From Gordonia hongkongensis (lineage in GTDB: Bacteria > Actinomycetota > Actinomycetes > Mycobacteriales > Mycobacteriaceae): a stretch of 64,000 nt of DNA. Under the pieces are notes generated by a model. That model was not told the DNA's origin. It did no database searches and worked only from the letters and a program-made list of their open reading frames with translations. Each line of letters starts with the position of its first letter. Within the stretch, counting starts at the first letter, position 1. The position numbers and the translations under genes were made by a program. Positions 37,638 to 46,129 of the stretch are shown piece after piece. The stretch lies in contig NZ_CP095552.1 in NCBI RefSeq assembly GCF_023078355.1, forward strand, positions 2,232,001-2,296,000. Reading direction: 5' to 3'.

Positions 37638-38042
37638 ATGAGTGCACAAGCGCGCGACCATCCTCGCCCCGATCGCCGCGGTCATATCGGCCGGCTCGGT
37701 GAGGACGTGGCCGCGGATTACGCGATATCCCTGGGCTGGACTGTCCTGGAGCGCAATTGGCGTACCCGCTATGGCGAACTGGATCTGGTGGCCGCGGATG
37801 GGTCGGTCCTGGTGATCGTCGAGGTCAAGACCCGCGCGAGCCGCACGTACGACGATCCGGTCATGGCGGTCACGCCGTCGAAGCTCGCCCGGATGCGCCG
37901 ACTCGCGGGGATGTGGCTGGCGGCGCAGGATCGGCGATGGACGCAGATCCGGTTCGACGTCGTCAGCGTGCGCCTCGACCAGGCCGCTCCCGACGATCTG
38001 GCTCGTGCGCAGGTGCGGCATCACCAGGGTGTGCACGTGTGA
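37638..38042 (+). CDS. YraN family (UPF0102) putative endonuclease
   Basis: A 134-residue protein of the YraN/UPF0102 family, which has a restriction-endonuclease-like fold: GRLGEDVAADYAISLGWTVLERNWRTRYGELDLVAADG then VLVIVEVKTRAS, giving the E-x(n)-D-x(n)-ExK arrangement (GELDLV, EVK). The cellular role is not settled. In mycobacteria it lies directly before comM-dprA; here about 2.8 kb of other genes separate them. Confidence 0.9.
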   Translation: MSAQARDHPRPDRRGHIGRLGEDVAADYAISLGWTVLERNWRTRYGELDLVAADGSVLVIVEVKTRASRTYDDPVMAVTPSKLARMRRLAGMWLAAQDRRWTQIRFDVVSVRLDQAAPDDLARAQVRHHQGVHV

Positions 38043-38051
38043 GCCCGGATG

Positions 38052-39401
38052 TCACAGCTTGCTCAGATCGGTCCGGATCAGCATCACGTTGTAGTCGCTC
38101 CACCGCGATGCGTTGAAGTAGAGCTCCTTCGAATCCCCCTGCAGCGCGGGGGAGTTGGGGAGCATCATCGGTCCGTAGACGACGAGCGCACCACGGGGCA
38201 CGATGGTCTTCGGTGCACTCCACGGACCTTCGGGATGATCGGCGGTGCGCAGCGTGATGTCGTTGTCGCCATCGAGCATGACGTACTTCTCGAGGTACGG
38301 GCTCCAGGCGACCGATAGTTCGGTGACCGGTTGTCGGACGACGACCGCCGAGCCGTCGTCGGGGATCGCGGCGATGTCGTCCACCCAGCCGCGACTCTTC
38401 CCGGCCCAGTACTCGTACGCGTCGAGGTCGAGGATGTCCGTGGGTTTGAACCGCGCGAGGAAGGCGGCGCCGAATCGTCCGTTCGGGGTGCCGAACTGGT
38501 AGACGTACTCGGCTTCGGGTGTCCCGGGCCGGCCGCGGACGTAGGCGTTCTGCTGGAACTTGCCGTTGTTGAACTCGATCGGACGGAACTCGCCGGGCAG
38601 TCGGAGTGAGACCGGAGCATTGATGAGGATCGTGTCCTGGTCGGTGACCCAGGTCTGGCCGTTGTCGTCGGAATGGGCGATCGCCGAGAAGTTGGTGACC
38701 CAGTTGCCCGGCGAACCCCACGAGCGCACCGACATGTAGTTGACGTACTGGCGGAAGCCGTCGCCGTGCGGGAGAGAGATGGCCGCCGTCGGGATCGTGG
38801 TGACCTCGACGTTGGAGATGCCGAGCGACGGGATCAGTTCCTGCGCGTAGTTCGGTTGACCGGGCGCGATCACCGAACCCGACGTCACGTCGCCGGCGCG
38901 ACCGGCCGGGACGGAGAGTCCGTTCGCGAGGTTGTCGTCGTCGGTGCGGAGCAGCACGTTGTGCCGCCACTGCTGTCCCGGCGCGTTGCAGTTGCCGAAG
39001 GTGTCTCCGAAGGCCATCAGCGTCTGGCCGCGGCCGTTGTCCCAGGAGACGCCGAGATCGGTGCCGCCGATACCGAACCGGCTGAATGTGCGGTTGGCGC
39101 TGAGCGGTCCCGTCACCCACCCGACGGTGCGGGATTTGGAACCGACATAGGGGATCAACGGCCGCTGCGGTCCCGGGTTCGGAATGCTCGAGCTGCCCGA
39201 CGAGCCCTCCGACCCGCTGGAGCCACTCGAGCCGCTGGAACCGCTGGACCCGAAGCCCAGGAAGCTCGAGCCCGTGCTCGCGTTGCCGCACGGCGCGGCG
39301 TGCGCGACGCCGGCACCGGTCGTCAGCGCGACCGCGGTGCCGCTGAAGGCGATGACCCCGGCGAGGGCCAGTCGGACACTCGTGGTGAGACGGCTCGACA
39401 C
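38052..39401 (-). CDS. Secreted DUF4185 domain protein
   Basis: An exported 449-residue protein. A signal peptide (about 1-36: RLTTSVRLALAGVIAFSGTAVAL ending AHAAPC), a Ser/Gly linker (about 45-70, SGSSGSSGSEGSSG) and one large DUF4185 beta-propeller-like domain (about 85-449), with GGTDLGVSWDNGRG, MAFGDTFG and AWSPYLEKYVML. Its activity is unknown; related domains occur in secreted surface proteins and glycan-related folds. The GTG at 39401 has GGAGG 6 bases upstream. That ribosome site pairs with an upstream inverted repeat. It belongs to the accessory block between yraN and comM. Confidence 0.85.
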   Translation of the reverse strand: MSSRLTTSVRLALAGVIAFSGTAVALTTGAGVAHAAPCGNASTGSSFLGFGSSGSSGSSGSSGSEGSSGSSSIPNPGPQRPLIPYVGSKSRTVGWVTGPLSANRTFSRFGIGGTDLGVSWDNGRGQTLMAFGDTFGNCNAPGQQWRHNVLLRTDDDNLANGLSVPAGRAGDVTSGSVIAPGQPNYAQELIPSLGISNVEVTTIPTAAISLPHGDGFRQYVNYMSVRSWGSPGNWVTNFSAIAHSDDNGQTWVTDQDTILINAPVSLRLPGEFRPIEFNNGKFQQNAYVRGRPGTPEAEYVYQFGTPNGRFGAAFLARFKPTDILDLDAYEYWAGKSRGWVDDIAAIPDDGSAVVVRQPVTELSVAWSPYLEKYVMLDGDNDITLRTADHPEGPWSAPKTIVPRGALVVYGPMMLPNSPALQGDSKELYFNASRWSDYNVMLIRTDLSKL

Positions 39402-39408
39402 GCGCGTC

Positions 39409-39459
39409 CTCCAGTTACTCTTGCGATAGAAGTGATTGACGTGACTATTGTTACTGGAG
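39409..39459 (-). promoter_or_regulatory. Inverted repeat covering the ribosome site of the DUF4185 gene
   Basis: CTCCAGTTAC (39409-39418) and GTTACTGGAG (39450-39459) pair at 9 of 10 positions across 31 bases. On the minus-strand mRNA one arm contains the GGAGG of the DUF4185 gene. A third GTTAC lies at 39459-39463. It could hide the ribosome site or bind a protein; the surrounding 39420-39475 is AT-rich for this genome. Confidence 0.4.
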
Positions 39460-39530
39460 TTACATGCGGATCGCGCGGTCCGCGGGGTCACGATCTGGTG
39501 TCGAGGGGCGTTCGTCCGCAGGATGGGAGC

Positions 39531-40124
39531 ATGTTGGGACCCTCCGATTCGGCAGGTACGAACGTCCGTGTCGGCCAACTTCTCGGTGCGCCGATGTATG
39601 ACCGCGGCGAGGTCCTCCATGCCGGTTCTGTGGTCCCTGCGTCGCCAGGCGTATATGGCTGGTGGTTCCAACGCCCGCCCTCCCACCTCATGGACGTGTC
39701 GTACTGCCGGAGCCGAGATGGCATGACACTCCCATATGTCGGCATCAGCCCCAAGAGACCCTCCGCGTCGGGCGCGGTCAGTCGGCAGAATCTCCGTCGT
39801 CGCCTGCGAACGCACTACCGAGGACGAGCGTCGACGTCGACTCCGCGCCTCAGTCTCGGTGCGCTCCTGGCTGATGAGCTCGGCATCCAGCTCGCCCTAC
39901 ACGGGACGAAAAGGCATTTCGGCGTCGGCGAGCCGGTCCTCAGTGAGTGGATGGGTGACAACACCCGGGTCTCGTGGTTGGCAGTCGACGAACCTTGGCT
40001 GGTCGAGGAAGCACTGATCCGCCAGCTGGATGTGCCGCTGAATCTAGAAGGTAACTCGCACAACCCCTTTTACCGCGACCTCAAGCTGGCCCGGGCTCGG
40101 GCTGCAGCTTCGGCGACGTCCTAG
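39531..40124 (+). CDS. GIY-YIG-like nuclease domain protein
   Basis: A 197-residue protein. ASPGVYGWWF (about 38-47) and LPYVGISP (about 67-74) stand for the GIY and YIG motifs, followed by LRRRLRTHYRG (about 88-98) with the conserved Arg/His and an acidic end (DEPWLVEEALI about 155). These fit the GIY-YIG endonuclease fold (nicking or cutting DNA, or repair). A Trp-rich loop after GVY is unusual. Codon use seems less GC-rich than its neighbours, which suggests transfer. It is divergent from DUF4185 and its stop codon overlaps the bluB stop within CTAG. The ATG at 39523 is out of frame. Confidence 0.7.
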   Translation: MLGPSDSAGTNVRVGQLLGAPMYDRGEVLHAGSVVPASPGVYGWWFQRPPSHLMDVSYCRSRDGMTLPYVGISPKRPSASGAVSRQNLRRRLRTHYRGRASTSTPRLSLGALLADELGIQLALHGTKRHFGVGEPVLSEWMGDNTRVSWLAVDEPWLVEEALIRQLDVPLNLEGNSHNPFYRDLKLARARAAASATS

Positions 40125-40759
40125 CGCACGAAGAACCGCTTCTCGGACCTCGTCCGTGATTGCCAGCCGACACGTTCGAGTTCCGGTGTCTCCGAGTCGT
40201 GCGCGGGGTAGCCGATACACAGGTAGGCGACCAGCTTCCAGGCCGGCGGTACGGCAAGTGCCTCGGAAACCTCCTCGGGTTCGATGATGGACACCCACCC
40301 CACCCCGACGCCTCGGGCCCGCGCCGCCAGCCAGAGTGTGGAGATCGCGGTGACGACCGAATACTCCAGCGTCTCGGGCACTGTCTGTCGGCCGAGTCCC
40401 CGGCCCTGCTCGACACCGGGCTCGCAGAACACGGCGAGGTGGACGGGAGCGTCGTCGAGACCGGCGAGCTTGAGCGACGAATACAGCTGTGCGCGTTCGC
40501 CCGTATAACCGTCCAGCGCGTCGGCGTTGCAGCGAGTGAAGCTGTCGCGCACCGATTGCCGGGCTTCGGCGGACCGGACCTCGACCCAGCGCCACGGTTG
40601 GCTGTTGCCCACAGACGGAGCCAGTTCGGCTGCGTCGAGGATGTCGGGGAGCACGTGGGGTTCGAGTGGTTCGCGGCGGAAGCAACGGACGTCGCGTCGC
40701 CATCGGAGTAGTCGGTCGAGATCGCCGACGAACGCATCGTCGAATGTTCCGTCGTCCAT
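40121..40759 (-). CDS. bluB: 5,6-dimethylbenzimidazole synthase BluB (nitroreductase family)
   Basis: BluB breaks FMN down with oxygen to make 5,6-dimethylbenzimidazole, the lower ligand of cobalamin. It has 212 residues: LLRWRRDVRCFRREPLEP (about 17-34, FMN phosphate contacts), AAELAPSVGNSQPWRW (about 43-58), LWLAARARGVGVGWVSI and LCIGYPAHDSETPELE near the end. No other cobalamin gene is in the window, and no cobalamin riboswitch is visible. It converges on the GIY-YIG gene, sharing the CTAG stop overlap, and diverges from comM. Confidence 0.85.
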   Translation of the reverse strand: MDDGTFDDAFVGDLDRLLRWRRDVRCFRREPLEPHVLPDILDAAELAPSVGNSQPWRWVEVRSAEARQSVRDSFTRCNADALDGYTGERAQLYSSLKLAGLDDAPVHLAVFCEPGVEQGRGLGRQTVPETLEYSVVTAISTLWLAARARGVGVGWVSIIEPEEVSEALAVPPAWKLVAYLCIGYPAHDSETPELERVGWQSRTRSEKRFFVR

Positions 40760-40881
40760 CGGTTGTCGAGCCTAGTCGGGCTGCTGTGAACGGTGGTGCA
40801 CAACCGCGAGGTCATCCACAGATCGGCTGTGTGAGTGGTTCGGCGCCGCCCGCCACGCGTGTTTCCGGTGAGACTGTGCCC

Positions 40882-42390
40882 ATGTTGGGGCAAACACAGG
40901 CGGTGGGGCTCAATGCCTTTGTCGCGCAGGTCGTCGACGTGCAGGCGAGTGTGAGTTCGGGTCTGCCGGGGTTCGCGGTGACGGGTAATCCGGATTCGTC
41001 GGTTCGGGAGGCGCGGGATCGGGTGCGGGCTGCGATCAAGAACTCCGGGTTCAGTTTTCCCGAGTTGAAGGTGACGGTGGCGTTGTCGCCGGCCGATATG
41101 CCGAAGATCGGTCCGGGGTTCGATCTGTCGATGGCCGTGTCCATTCTGGCTGCCACGCAACAGGTGTCGGCGGAGAAGTTGTCGTCGACGGTTTTTCTGG
41201 GCGAGCTCGGTCTGGACGGCACCGTGCGGCCGATCCGCGGGGTGTTGCCGGCGGTGATCGCGGCGCGGCAGGAGGGGTATCGACGGGCGGTGGTGCCAAT
41301 CGAGACCGTTGCCGAGGCGGCGCTGGTCGAGGGGATGGACGTCGGTGGAGCGAGCAGTCTGAAAGAGGTGACGCAGTGGCTGGCCGGTGACCACGTGCTC
41401 GACACGGTGCCCGCGGCGGCGACGACGCAGATGCCGCCGGTCCCCGACATGGCCGACGTCGTGGGGCAGCACGAGGCCCGGCATGCGCTCGAGATCGCTG
41501 CCGCGGGAGCTCATCACGTCCTGATGACCGGATCGCCGGGGATCGGCAAGACGATGCTCGCGCGGCGGCTGCCGGGCATTCTGCCGCCGCTGGGTCTCGA
41601 GGACTCGTTGGAGGTGACGGCGATCCATTCGCTGGTGGGGGAGCTGTCGCCCGGACGTCCGCTGATCACCGAACCGCCGTTCGTCGCCCCGCACCACAGC
41701 TCATCGATCACAGCCCTGCTCGGTGGCGGTACCGGTTTCGCCCGGCCGGGCGCGGCGTCCAAGGCGCATCGGGGAGTGCTGTTCCTCGACGAGTGCGCCG
41801 AGATGAGTGTCAAGTCGCTCGAATCCCTGCGGGAACCCCTCGAGGACGGCGAGGTCCGGGTGCCCCGGCGTGACGGCATGGCGGTCTATCCCGCGCGCTT
41901 TCAGCTGATCCTCGCGGCGAACCCGTGTCCGTGCGCGCCCGCCCACGACGTCGACTGCGTCTGCACGGCCGTCGTGCGGCGGCGCTATCTGGGCAAGTTG
42001 TCCGGACCGCTGCTGGACCGCGTGGACATCCGCGTGCGGATGGACCCACCGGGCAACACCGCGCTGATGAGCGGTGCCGGGGAGTCGAGTGCCGACGTCC
42101 GGGCCCGCGTCACCGCGGCGCGAGCCACTGCGATCGAGCGTTGGTCGGAATTCGGGTGGCGCACCAATGCCGAGGTTCCCGGGTCCGCGCTGCGGCAGCG
42201 GTTCCGGCTGCCGCCCGACGTGCTGCGGCCCATCGAACTGTTCCTCCGAGACGGCCGCGTGACCGCCCGCGGTGCCGATCGCGCTCTGCGGCTGGCATGG
42301 ACCCTCAGCGATCTGAGCGGGTCCGGGCGTCCCGTCGAAGACGATGTCGCACAGGCACTTCTGTACCGAGACCGAGGAGCGACCTGGTGA
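40882..42390 (+). CDS. comM: YifB/ComM family Mg-chelatase-like AAA ATPase
   Basis: A 502-residue member of the ComM/YifB family: a Lon-protease-like N-terminal domain (about 15-180, VDVQASVSSGLPGFAVTGNP), an AAA+ domain with Walker A GSPGIGKTMLARRLPG (about 216-231), Walker B VLFLDECAEM (about 296-305) and CPCAPAHDVDCVC (about 350-362), and a C-terminal Mg-chelatase domain. ComM helps branch migration during transformation in some bacteria. Either GTG 40876 or ATG 40882 may start it. It overlaps dprA by 4 bases; this pair and yraN normally lie together. Confidence 0.92.
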   Translation: MLGQTQAVGLNAFVAQVVDVQASVSSGLPGFAVTGNPDSSVREARDRVRAAIKNSGFSFPELKVTVALSPADMPKIGPGFDLSMAVSILAATQQVSAEKLSSTVFLGELGLDGTVRPIRGVLPAVIAARQEGYRRAVVPIETVAEAALVEGMDVGGASSLKEVTQWLAGDHVLDTVPAAATTQMPPVPDMADVVGQHEARHALEIAAAGAHHVLMTGSPGIGKTMLARRLPGILPPLGLEDSLEVTAIHSLVGELSPGRPLITEPPFVAPHHSSSITALLGGGTGFARPGAASKAHRGVLFLDECAEMSVKSLESLREPLEDGEVRVPRRDGMAVYPARFQLILAANPCPCAPAHDVDCVCTAVVRRRYLGKLSGPLLDRVDIRVRMDPPGNTALMSGAGESSADVRARVTAARATAIERWSEFGWRTNAEVPGSALRQRFRLPPDVLRPIELFLRDGRVTARGADRALRLAWTLSDLSGSGRPVEDDVAQALLYRDRGATW

Positions 42391-43532
42391 TCTCCGCCCA
42401 TTCGTCGGAACCCCGGTCGCCGGAATCCATCGCCTGGGCCTATCTGGCGCGGGTCGCCGAACCGCCGTGCGCCGCGGTCATCGCGCTCGTCGACGACATC
42501 GGTCCGGTCGAGGCGGCTGCGGCGATCCGTCGACGCACCGTGCCCGGCGGCCACGAGACGGTGCTCGCCGCCACCGCGGCTCGGAGCGAATCAGACTGTG
42601 CGGTCGACGATCTGGACGCCGCCGAGCGGGTCGGTGCGCGCCTGGTGACCCGTGCCGATCCGGAGTGGCCGGCCTGGTCGTTGCTGGCGCTGGGGCAGGC
42701 GGACACGGCCGCGCGCGGAGGCGAACCGCTGGCCCTGTGGGTGCGCGGTCCGGCCCGGCTCGACGACCTCGCCGCAGCGTCGATCGCGTTGATCGGGTCC
42801 CGTGCCGCGTCGTCGTATGGCGAACACGTCACGCAGACGCTCGCTTCGGGGTTGTCGGCCCAGGGTTTCGCAGTGCTGTCCGGCGGGGCGTTCGGCATCG
42901 ACGGCGCCGCTCACCGCACGGTCGTCGCGGCGGGCGGGGTGACCGCGGCGGTGATGGCGTGTGGCATCGACCGCGACTACCCGGCGTCACACTCGTCGCT
43001 GCTGACCGCGATCGCGCGCACGGGCGCGGTGATCAGCGAGTACCCGCCCGGGACGACAGCGGCGAAACATCGGTTCCTCACCCGGAACCGATTGGTCGCC
43101 GCGATGAGCGGCGCGACCGTCGTGGTCGAGGCAGGGCGACGGTCCGGCGCGGCGAACACCGCCGCCTGGGCGCGCAAGCTCGGCCGGCCGCTGGGAGCCG
43201 TTCCAGGTCCCGTCACCTCGGCGACCTCGGTCGGATGTCACCGGATGATCGCCGACGAGCTCGCCGTACTGGTGTCCGACGTCGCGTCGGTGATCAACCT
43301 GGTACGACCCGACGGTGGGGGCGACATCGGCCGCGGCCGCGCGAAACCGACCGACGCGCTCGACGCCGAGCAACTACGGGTCCACGACGCCATTCCCGGC
43401 CGCGGTGGAGTGGGGATCGACGAGATCGCGTTCGCCGCCGGCCTCGACATCGGAACCGTCCGCGCGGCGCTCGCGCACCTCGACATCAAGGGGTACGTGC
43501 AGAACGTGGACGGACGATGGCGGCTGGCGTGA
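42387..43532 (+). CDS. dprA: DNA-processing protein DprA
   Basis: DprA binds incoming single-stranded DNA and loads RecA. It has 381 residues from the GTG in the comM stop: N-terminal region, then the Rossmann-like core (ALIGSRAASSYGEHVT, about 132-147; VLSGGAFGIDGAAHR, about 163-177; GVTAAVMACGIDRDYPASH, and RFLTRNRLVAAMSGATVVVEAG, about 229-250) and a C-terminal winged-helix DML1-like domain (about 315-381). It converges on the TetR gene with only 2 bases between the stops. Natural transformation is not implied in Mycobacteriales by dprA alone. Confidence 0.94.
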   Translation: MISAHSSEPRSPESIAWAYLARVAEPPCAAVIALVDDIGPVEAAAAIRRRTVPGGHETVLAATAARSESDCAVDDLDAAERVGARLVTRADPEWPAWSLLALGQADTAARGGEPLALWVRGPARLDDLAAASIALIGSRAASSYGEHVTQTLASGLSAQGFAVLSGGAFGIDGAAHRTVVAAGGVTAAVMACGIDRDYPASHSSLLTAIARTGAVISEYPPGTTAAKHRFLTRNRLVAAMSGATVVVEAGRRSGAANTAAWARKLGRPLGAVPGPVTSATSVGCHRMIADELAVLVSDVASVINLVRPDGGGDIGRGRAKPTDALDAEQLRVHDAIPGRGGVGIDEIAFAAGLDIGTVRAALAHLDIKGYVQNVDGRWRLA

Positions 43533-43534
43533 CC

Positions 43535-44113
43535 TCAGCGGCGGGTGAGGACGTCGATGATGACATGCAGATCCTCGACCGTCGCCTCGTTCAGACGGCC
43601 ATGAGCGTGGACATAACCGATTCCCGCGTACAGGAGCGTCGTCGCGCGTGCGTGCGCCTCGGCCTCCGAGAACCCGAGTTCGCGCATGGCCGAGATCGCG
43701 ATCGAGAAGATCCGGCAGTCGAGTGCATCGACGGAGTTCGCGATCGACTCGTCCGTCTGGGCCCAGCGGCGCAGGGCGGACTCCATCGCCCAGCGGCGAG
43801 GGTCCGACAGCAGGCGCGCCATCCCCTCGACCCGTTCGACTGGTGGTAGGGCTTCCAGTGCCTCGATCCGGTCGGCCGCCGCCGACTGTGCCCGTCGGCA
43901 GTGTTCGGCGAGCGCGGTCTTCAGCGCCCCGATGTCGGTGAAGTGCCAGTAGAAGCTGCCCTTGGTCACACCGAGGCGCGCACTGAGGCGCGAGATCTTG
44001 AGGGCGTCGATCCCGTCGTCGACCAGGATCTGGGTCGCGGCCTCCAGCCAGTCGTCCACACTGAGCCGCGAGCCGCGGCGCGGGGTGGACTGGTCCACGG
44101 GCTGATCCGGCAT
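43535..44113 (-). CDS. TetR family transcriptional regulator
   Basis: A 192-residue TetR regulator: N-terminal helix-turn-helix (about 38-62: ALKISRLSARLGVTKGSFYWHFTDI), followed by a helical ligand-binding/dimer domain (about 65-190). GAGGTGACTCC precedes the ATG. It is divergent from the siderophore-interacting protein gene, with a GACTTT-n9-AAAGTC inverted repeat in the shared promoter region, so that gene and itself are its probable targets. The ligand cannot be predicted. Confidence 0.85.
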   Translation of the reverse strand: MPDQPVDQSTPRRGSRLSVDDWLEAATQILVDDGIDALKISRLSARLGVTKGSFYWHFTDIGALKTALAEHCRRAQSAAADRIEALEALPPVERVEGMARLLSDPRRWAMESALRRWAQTDESIANSVDALDCRIFSIAISAMRELGFSEAEAHARATTLLYAGIGYVHAHGRLNEATVEDLHVIIDVLTRR

Positions 44114-44145
44114 GGAGTCACCTCTGGTCGGGTCTCGCGACGTCT

Positions 44146-44166
44146 GACTTTAGGAATGGCAAAGTC
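44146..44166. promoter_or_regulatory. Inverted repeat, candidate TetR operator
   Basis: GACTTT (44146-44151) and AAAGTC (44161-44166), exact reverse complements with a 9-base spacer, 33 bases upstream of the TetR start and in the space shared with the siderophore-interacting protein gene. Confidence 0.4.
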
Positions 44167-44229
44167 TCAAATTCACATCGCTTGATCGATAGAAAACCTT
44201 ACAACCGCGGATGGGTGGTTCGCCGCTCT

Positions 44230-44248
44230 AAAGCTAAGGGTGGCCTAA
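44230..44248 (+). promoter_or_regulatory. Weak IdeR/DtxR-like iron box
   Basis: AAAGCTAAGGGTGGCCTAA agrees with the IdeR consensus TTAGGTTAGGCTAACCTAA at 12 of 19 positions, including the CCTAA half. It is 38 bases before the gene for the siderophore-interacting protein. Iron repression would fit its product; the match is only partial. Confidence 0.4.
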
Positions 44249-44285
44249 TCTCGTAGGCGTAGGGTTGACCCGAAAGGGAGGTTCG

Positions 44286-45152
44286 ATGGCGAAACGCGTG
44301 AACACGATGACGGTGCTACGAAGAGAGCGGATCAGCCCGCATTTCGTACGCCTTTACCTGGGCGGGGAGGGGTTCGACGACTTTCGGCCGGCCCTGGGCA
44401 AGTCCGGGGAACCCGACACCGACATGTATGTGAAGTTCGTCTTCGCACCGCCGGGTGTCAGCTATCCCGAACCGTTCGATCTCCAGGAGATCCGTACGAA
44501 CGAGGCGCCCGAGCGGCAACCCGTCTTGCGTACCTACACGGTGCGCCGGGTCGACGCGGAGGCCCGCGAGCTCGTCGTCGACTTCGTCGTGCACGGCACC
44601 GAGGGCATCGCCGGCCCCTGGGCGGCCTCGGTGGAGCCAGGCGAGACGATCCGTTTCATCGGGCCGGGTAGTGGCTACCGTCCGCGATCCGATGCCCCCT
44701 GGCATCTCATGGCGTGCGACGAGGCGGGTCTCCCCGCGGTGGCCGCCGCACTCGAAGCCCTTCCCGCCGACGCCGTCGCCAAGGTCTTCATCGAGGTCGC
44801 CGGCCCCGACGACGAACTCGACCTCGACGCACCCGCCGGGGCGCAGGTCTCCTGGGTGCACCGCGGCGGACCTGCGGCGGACGTCGACGATTCGCTCGCC
44901 GGTGACAACGCCCCGCTGATCGCGGCCGTGCGCGCGACGGAATGGCTCGACGGCGAACCGCACGTGTTCATCCACGGAGAGGCGCAAGCGGTCATGCACA
45001 ACCTGCGTGCCTACATCCGCAAGGAACGCGGCGTGAGTGCGGCCAACGCCTCGATCTCCGGGTACTGGCGGCGCGGCCGGACCGAGGAGGGGTTCCGGCA
45101 ATGGAAGGCCGACCTGCGGGCCGAGGAGGAGGCCGTCGGCGCCCAGGGCTGA
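44286..45152 (+). CDS. Siderophore-interacting protein (FAD/NADPH ferric-siderophore reductase)
   Basis: A 288-residue flavoprotein of the SIP/ViuB family, which reduces ferric siderophores to free iron in the cytoplasm. The FAD-binding part has [23 protein letters not shown] (about 86-108), with RxYT(x)R, then [23 protein letters not shown]. The NAD-binding part includes [20 protein letters not shown] and [20 protein letters not shown], ending with [24 protein letters not shown] precedes the ATG at 44286. The mycobacterial viuB sits at the same place, next to dprA and xerC. Confidence 0.92.
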   Translation: MAKRVNTMTVLRRERISPHFVRLYLGGEGFDDFRPALGKSGEPDTDMYVKFVFAPPGVSYPEPFDLQEIRTNEAPERQPVLRTYTVRRVDAEARELVVDFVVHGTEGIAGPWAASVEPGETIRFIGPGSGYRPRSDAPWHLMACDEAGLPAVAAALEALPADAVAKVFIEVAGPDDELDLDAPAGAQVSWVHRGGPAADVDDSLAGDNAPLIAAVRATEWLDGEPHVFIHGEAQAVMHNLRAYIRKERGVSAANASISGYWRRGRTEEGFRQWKADLRAEEEAVGAQG

Positions 45153-45238
45153 GGCCCACCGGCCGGACAGGCACCGATTCGGCCACGACGCCGCGTGTGC
45201 GGTTGCGCTCGGGTGCCCGACGGGGTGAGGTCGTGACC

Positions 45239-46123
45239 ATGCTCGACGACTTCGCCGATCACCTGCGCCTGGAGAAAGGGCGCAGCGAGCACACGATCCG
45301 CGCCTATGTCGGTGGGGCTCGCGCCCTCGTCTCGTTCGCCGGTGCCCGCGGAACCGCGGTGGCCGACATCGATCTCCCGCTGCTGCGGGCCTGGCTCGCG
45401 GAACTGACCCGGCGCGGCGCCGCGCGCACGACCGTGGCCCGGCAGGTCTCCGCGGCGAAGACGTTCTGCGCGTGGGCGGTCCGCGAGGGCTACCTGGCGG
45501 CCGACCCGTCACAGCGGTTGAAGGCTCCCAAGGCGCACCGGACCCTGCCCGCCGTACTGGCCCCCGCCCAGGCAGCGGCCGCGATCGCGGCCACCGGAGT
45601 GGATCGTGCCCCCGACGACCCGATCGCCCTGCGGGACCGGGTCATCCTGGAGTTGTTGTACGCCAGCGGAGTTCGAGTGGGGGAGTTGTGCGGGCTGGAC
45701 GTCGGCGACGTCGACGCCGGGCGACGGGTGGTGCGGGTGATCGGCAAAGGCGACAAGGAACGGTCGGTCCCCTACGGAGAGCCCGCCGCCCGCGCGATCG
45801 ACGCCTGGCTGCGTTCCGGACGCCCGGCCCTGGTGACCGACGCGTCCGGACCAGCCTTGCTGCTGGGTGCCCGCGGGGGACGGCTCGACCAGCGGATGGC
45901 GCGCTCGGTCGTGTCACGCGCGGTCGAGGCGAGCGGAGGCCCGGCGACCGGGCCACACGGACTCCGGCACAGCGCCGCCACTCATCTGCTCGAGGGTGGT
46001 GCCGACCTGCGCGTCGTCCAGGAACTGCTCGGGCATTCGTCGCTCGCCACGACGCAGATCTACACGCATGTGAGCGTCGAACGTCTGCGTGCCGTCCATC
46101 GACAGGCGCACCCGCGAGCGTGA
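45239..46123 (+). CDS. xerC: Tyrosine recombinase XerC
   Basis: XerC with XerD resolves chromosome dimers at dif. It has about 294 residues: N-terminal SAM-like core-binding domain (about 1-85, [21 protein letters not shown]) and the catalytic domain with Arg in [15 protein letters not shown] (about 145), His-x-x-Arg in [17 protein letters not shown] (about 240), His in [21 protein letters not shown] and the active Tyr in QIYTH (about 274). GTGAGG lies 8 bases before the ATG at 45239; a GTG 6 bases earlier is possible. It is intact, a housekeeping recombinase and not a phage integrase. Confidence 0.94.
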   Translation: MLDDFADHLRLEKGRSEHTIRAYVGGARALVSFAGARGTAVADIDLPLLRAWLAELTRRGAARTTVARQVSAAKTFCAWAVREGYLAADPSQRLKAPKAHRTLPAVLAPAQAAAAIAATGVDRAPDDPIALRDRVILELLYASGVRVGELCGLDVGDVDAGRRVVRVIGKGDKERSVPYGEPAARAIDAWLRSGRPALVTDASGPALLLGARGGRLDQRMARSVVSRAVEASGGPATGPHGLRHSAATHLLEGGADLRVVQELLGHSSLATTQIYTHVSVERLRAVHRQAHPRA

Positions 46124-46129
46124 CCGCCG

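Noticed and set aside
45239..46123. XerC-like gene as a phage or island integrase
   Set aside because: Length, motifs and location (viuB-xerC) match housekeeping XerC, and no att-like repeats or phage genes are near.
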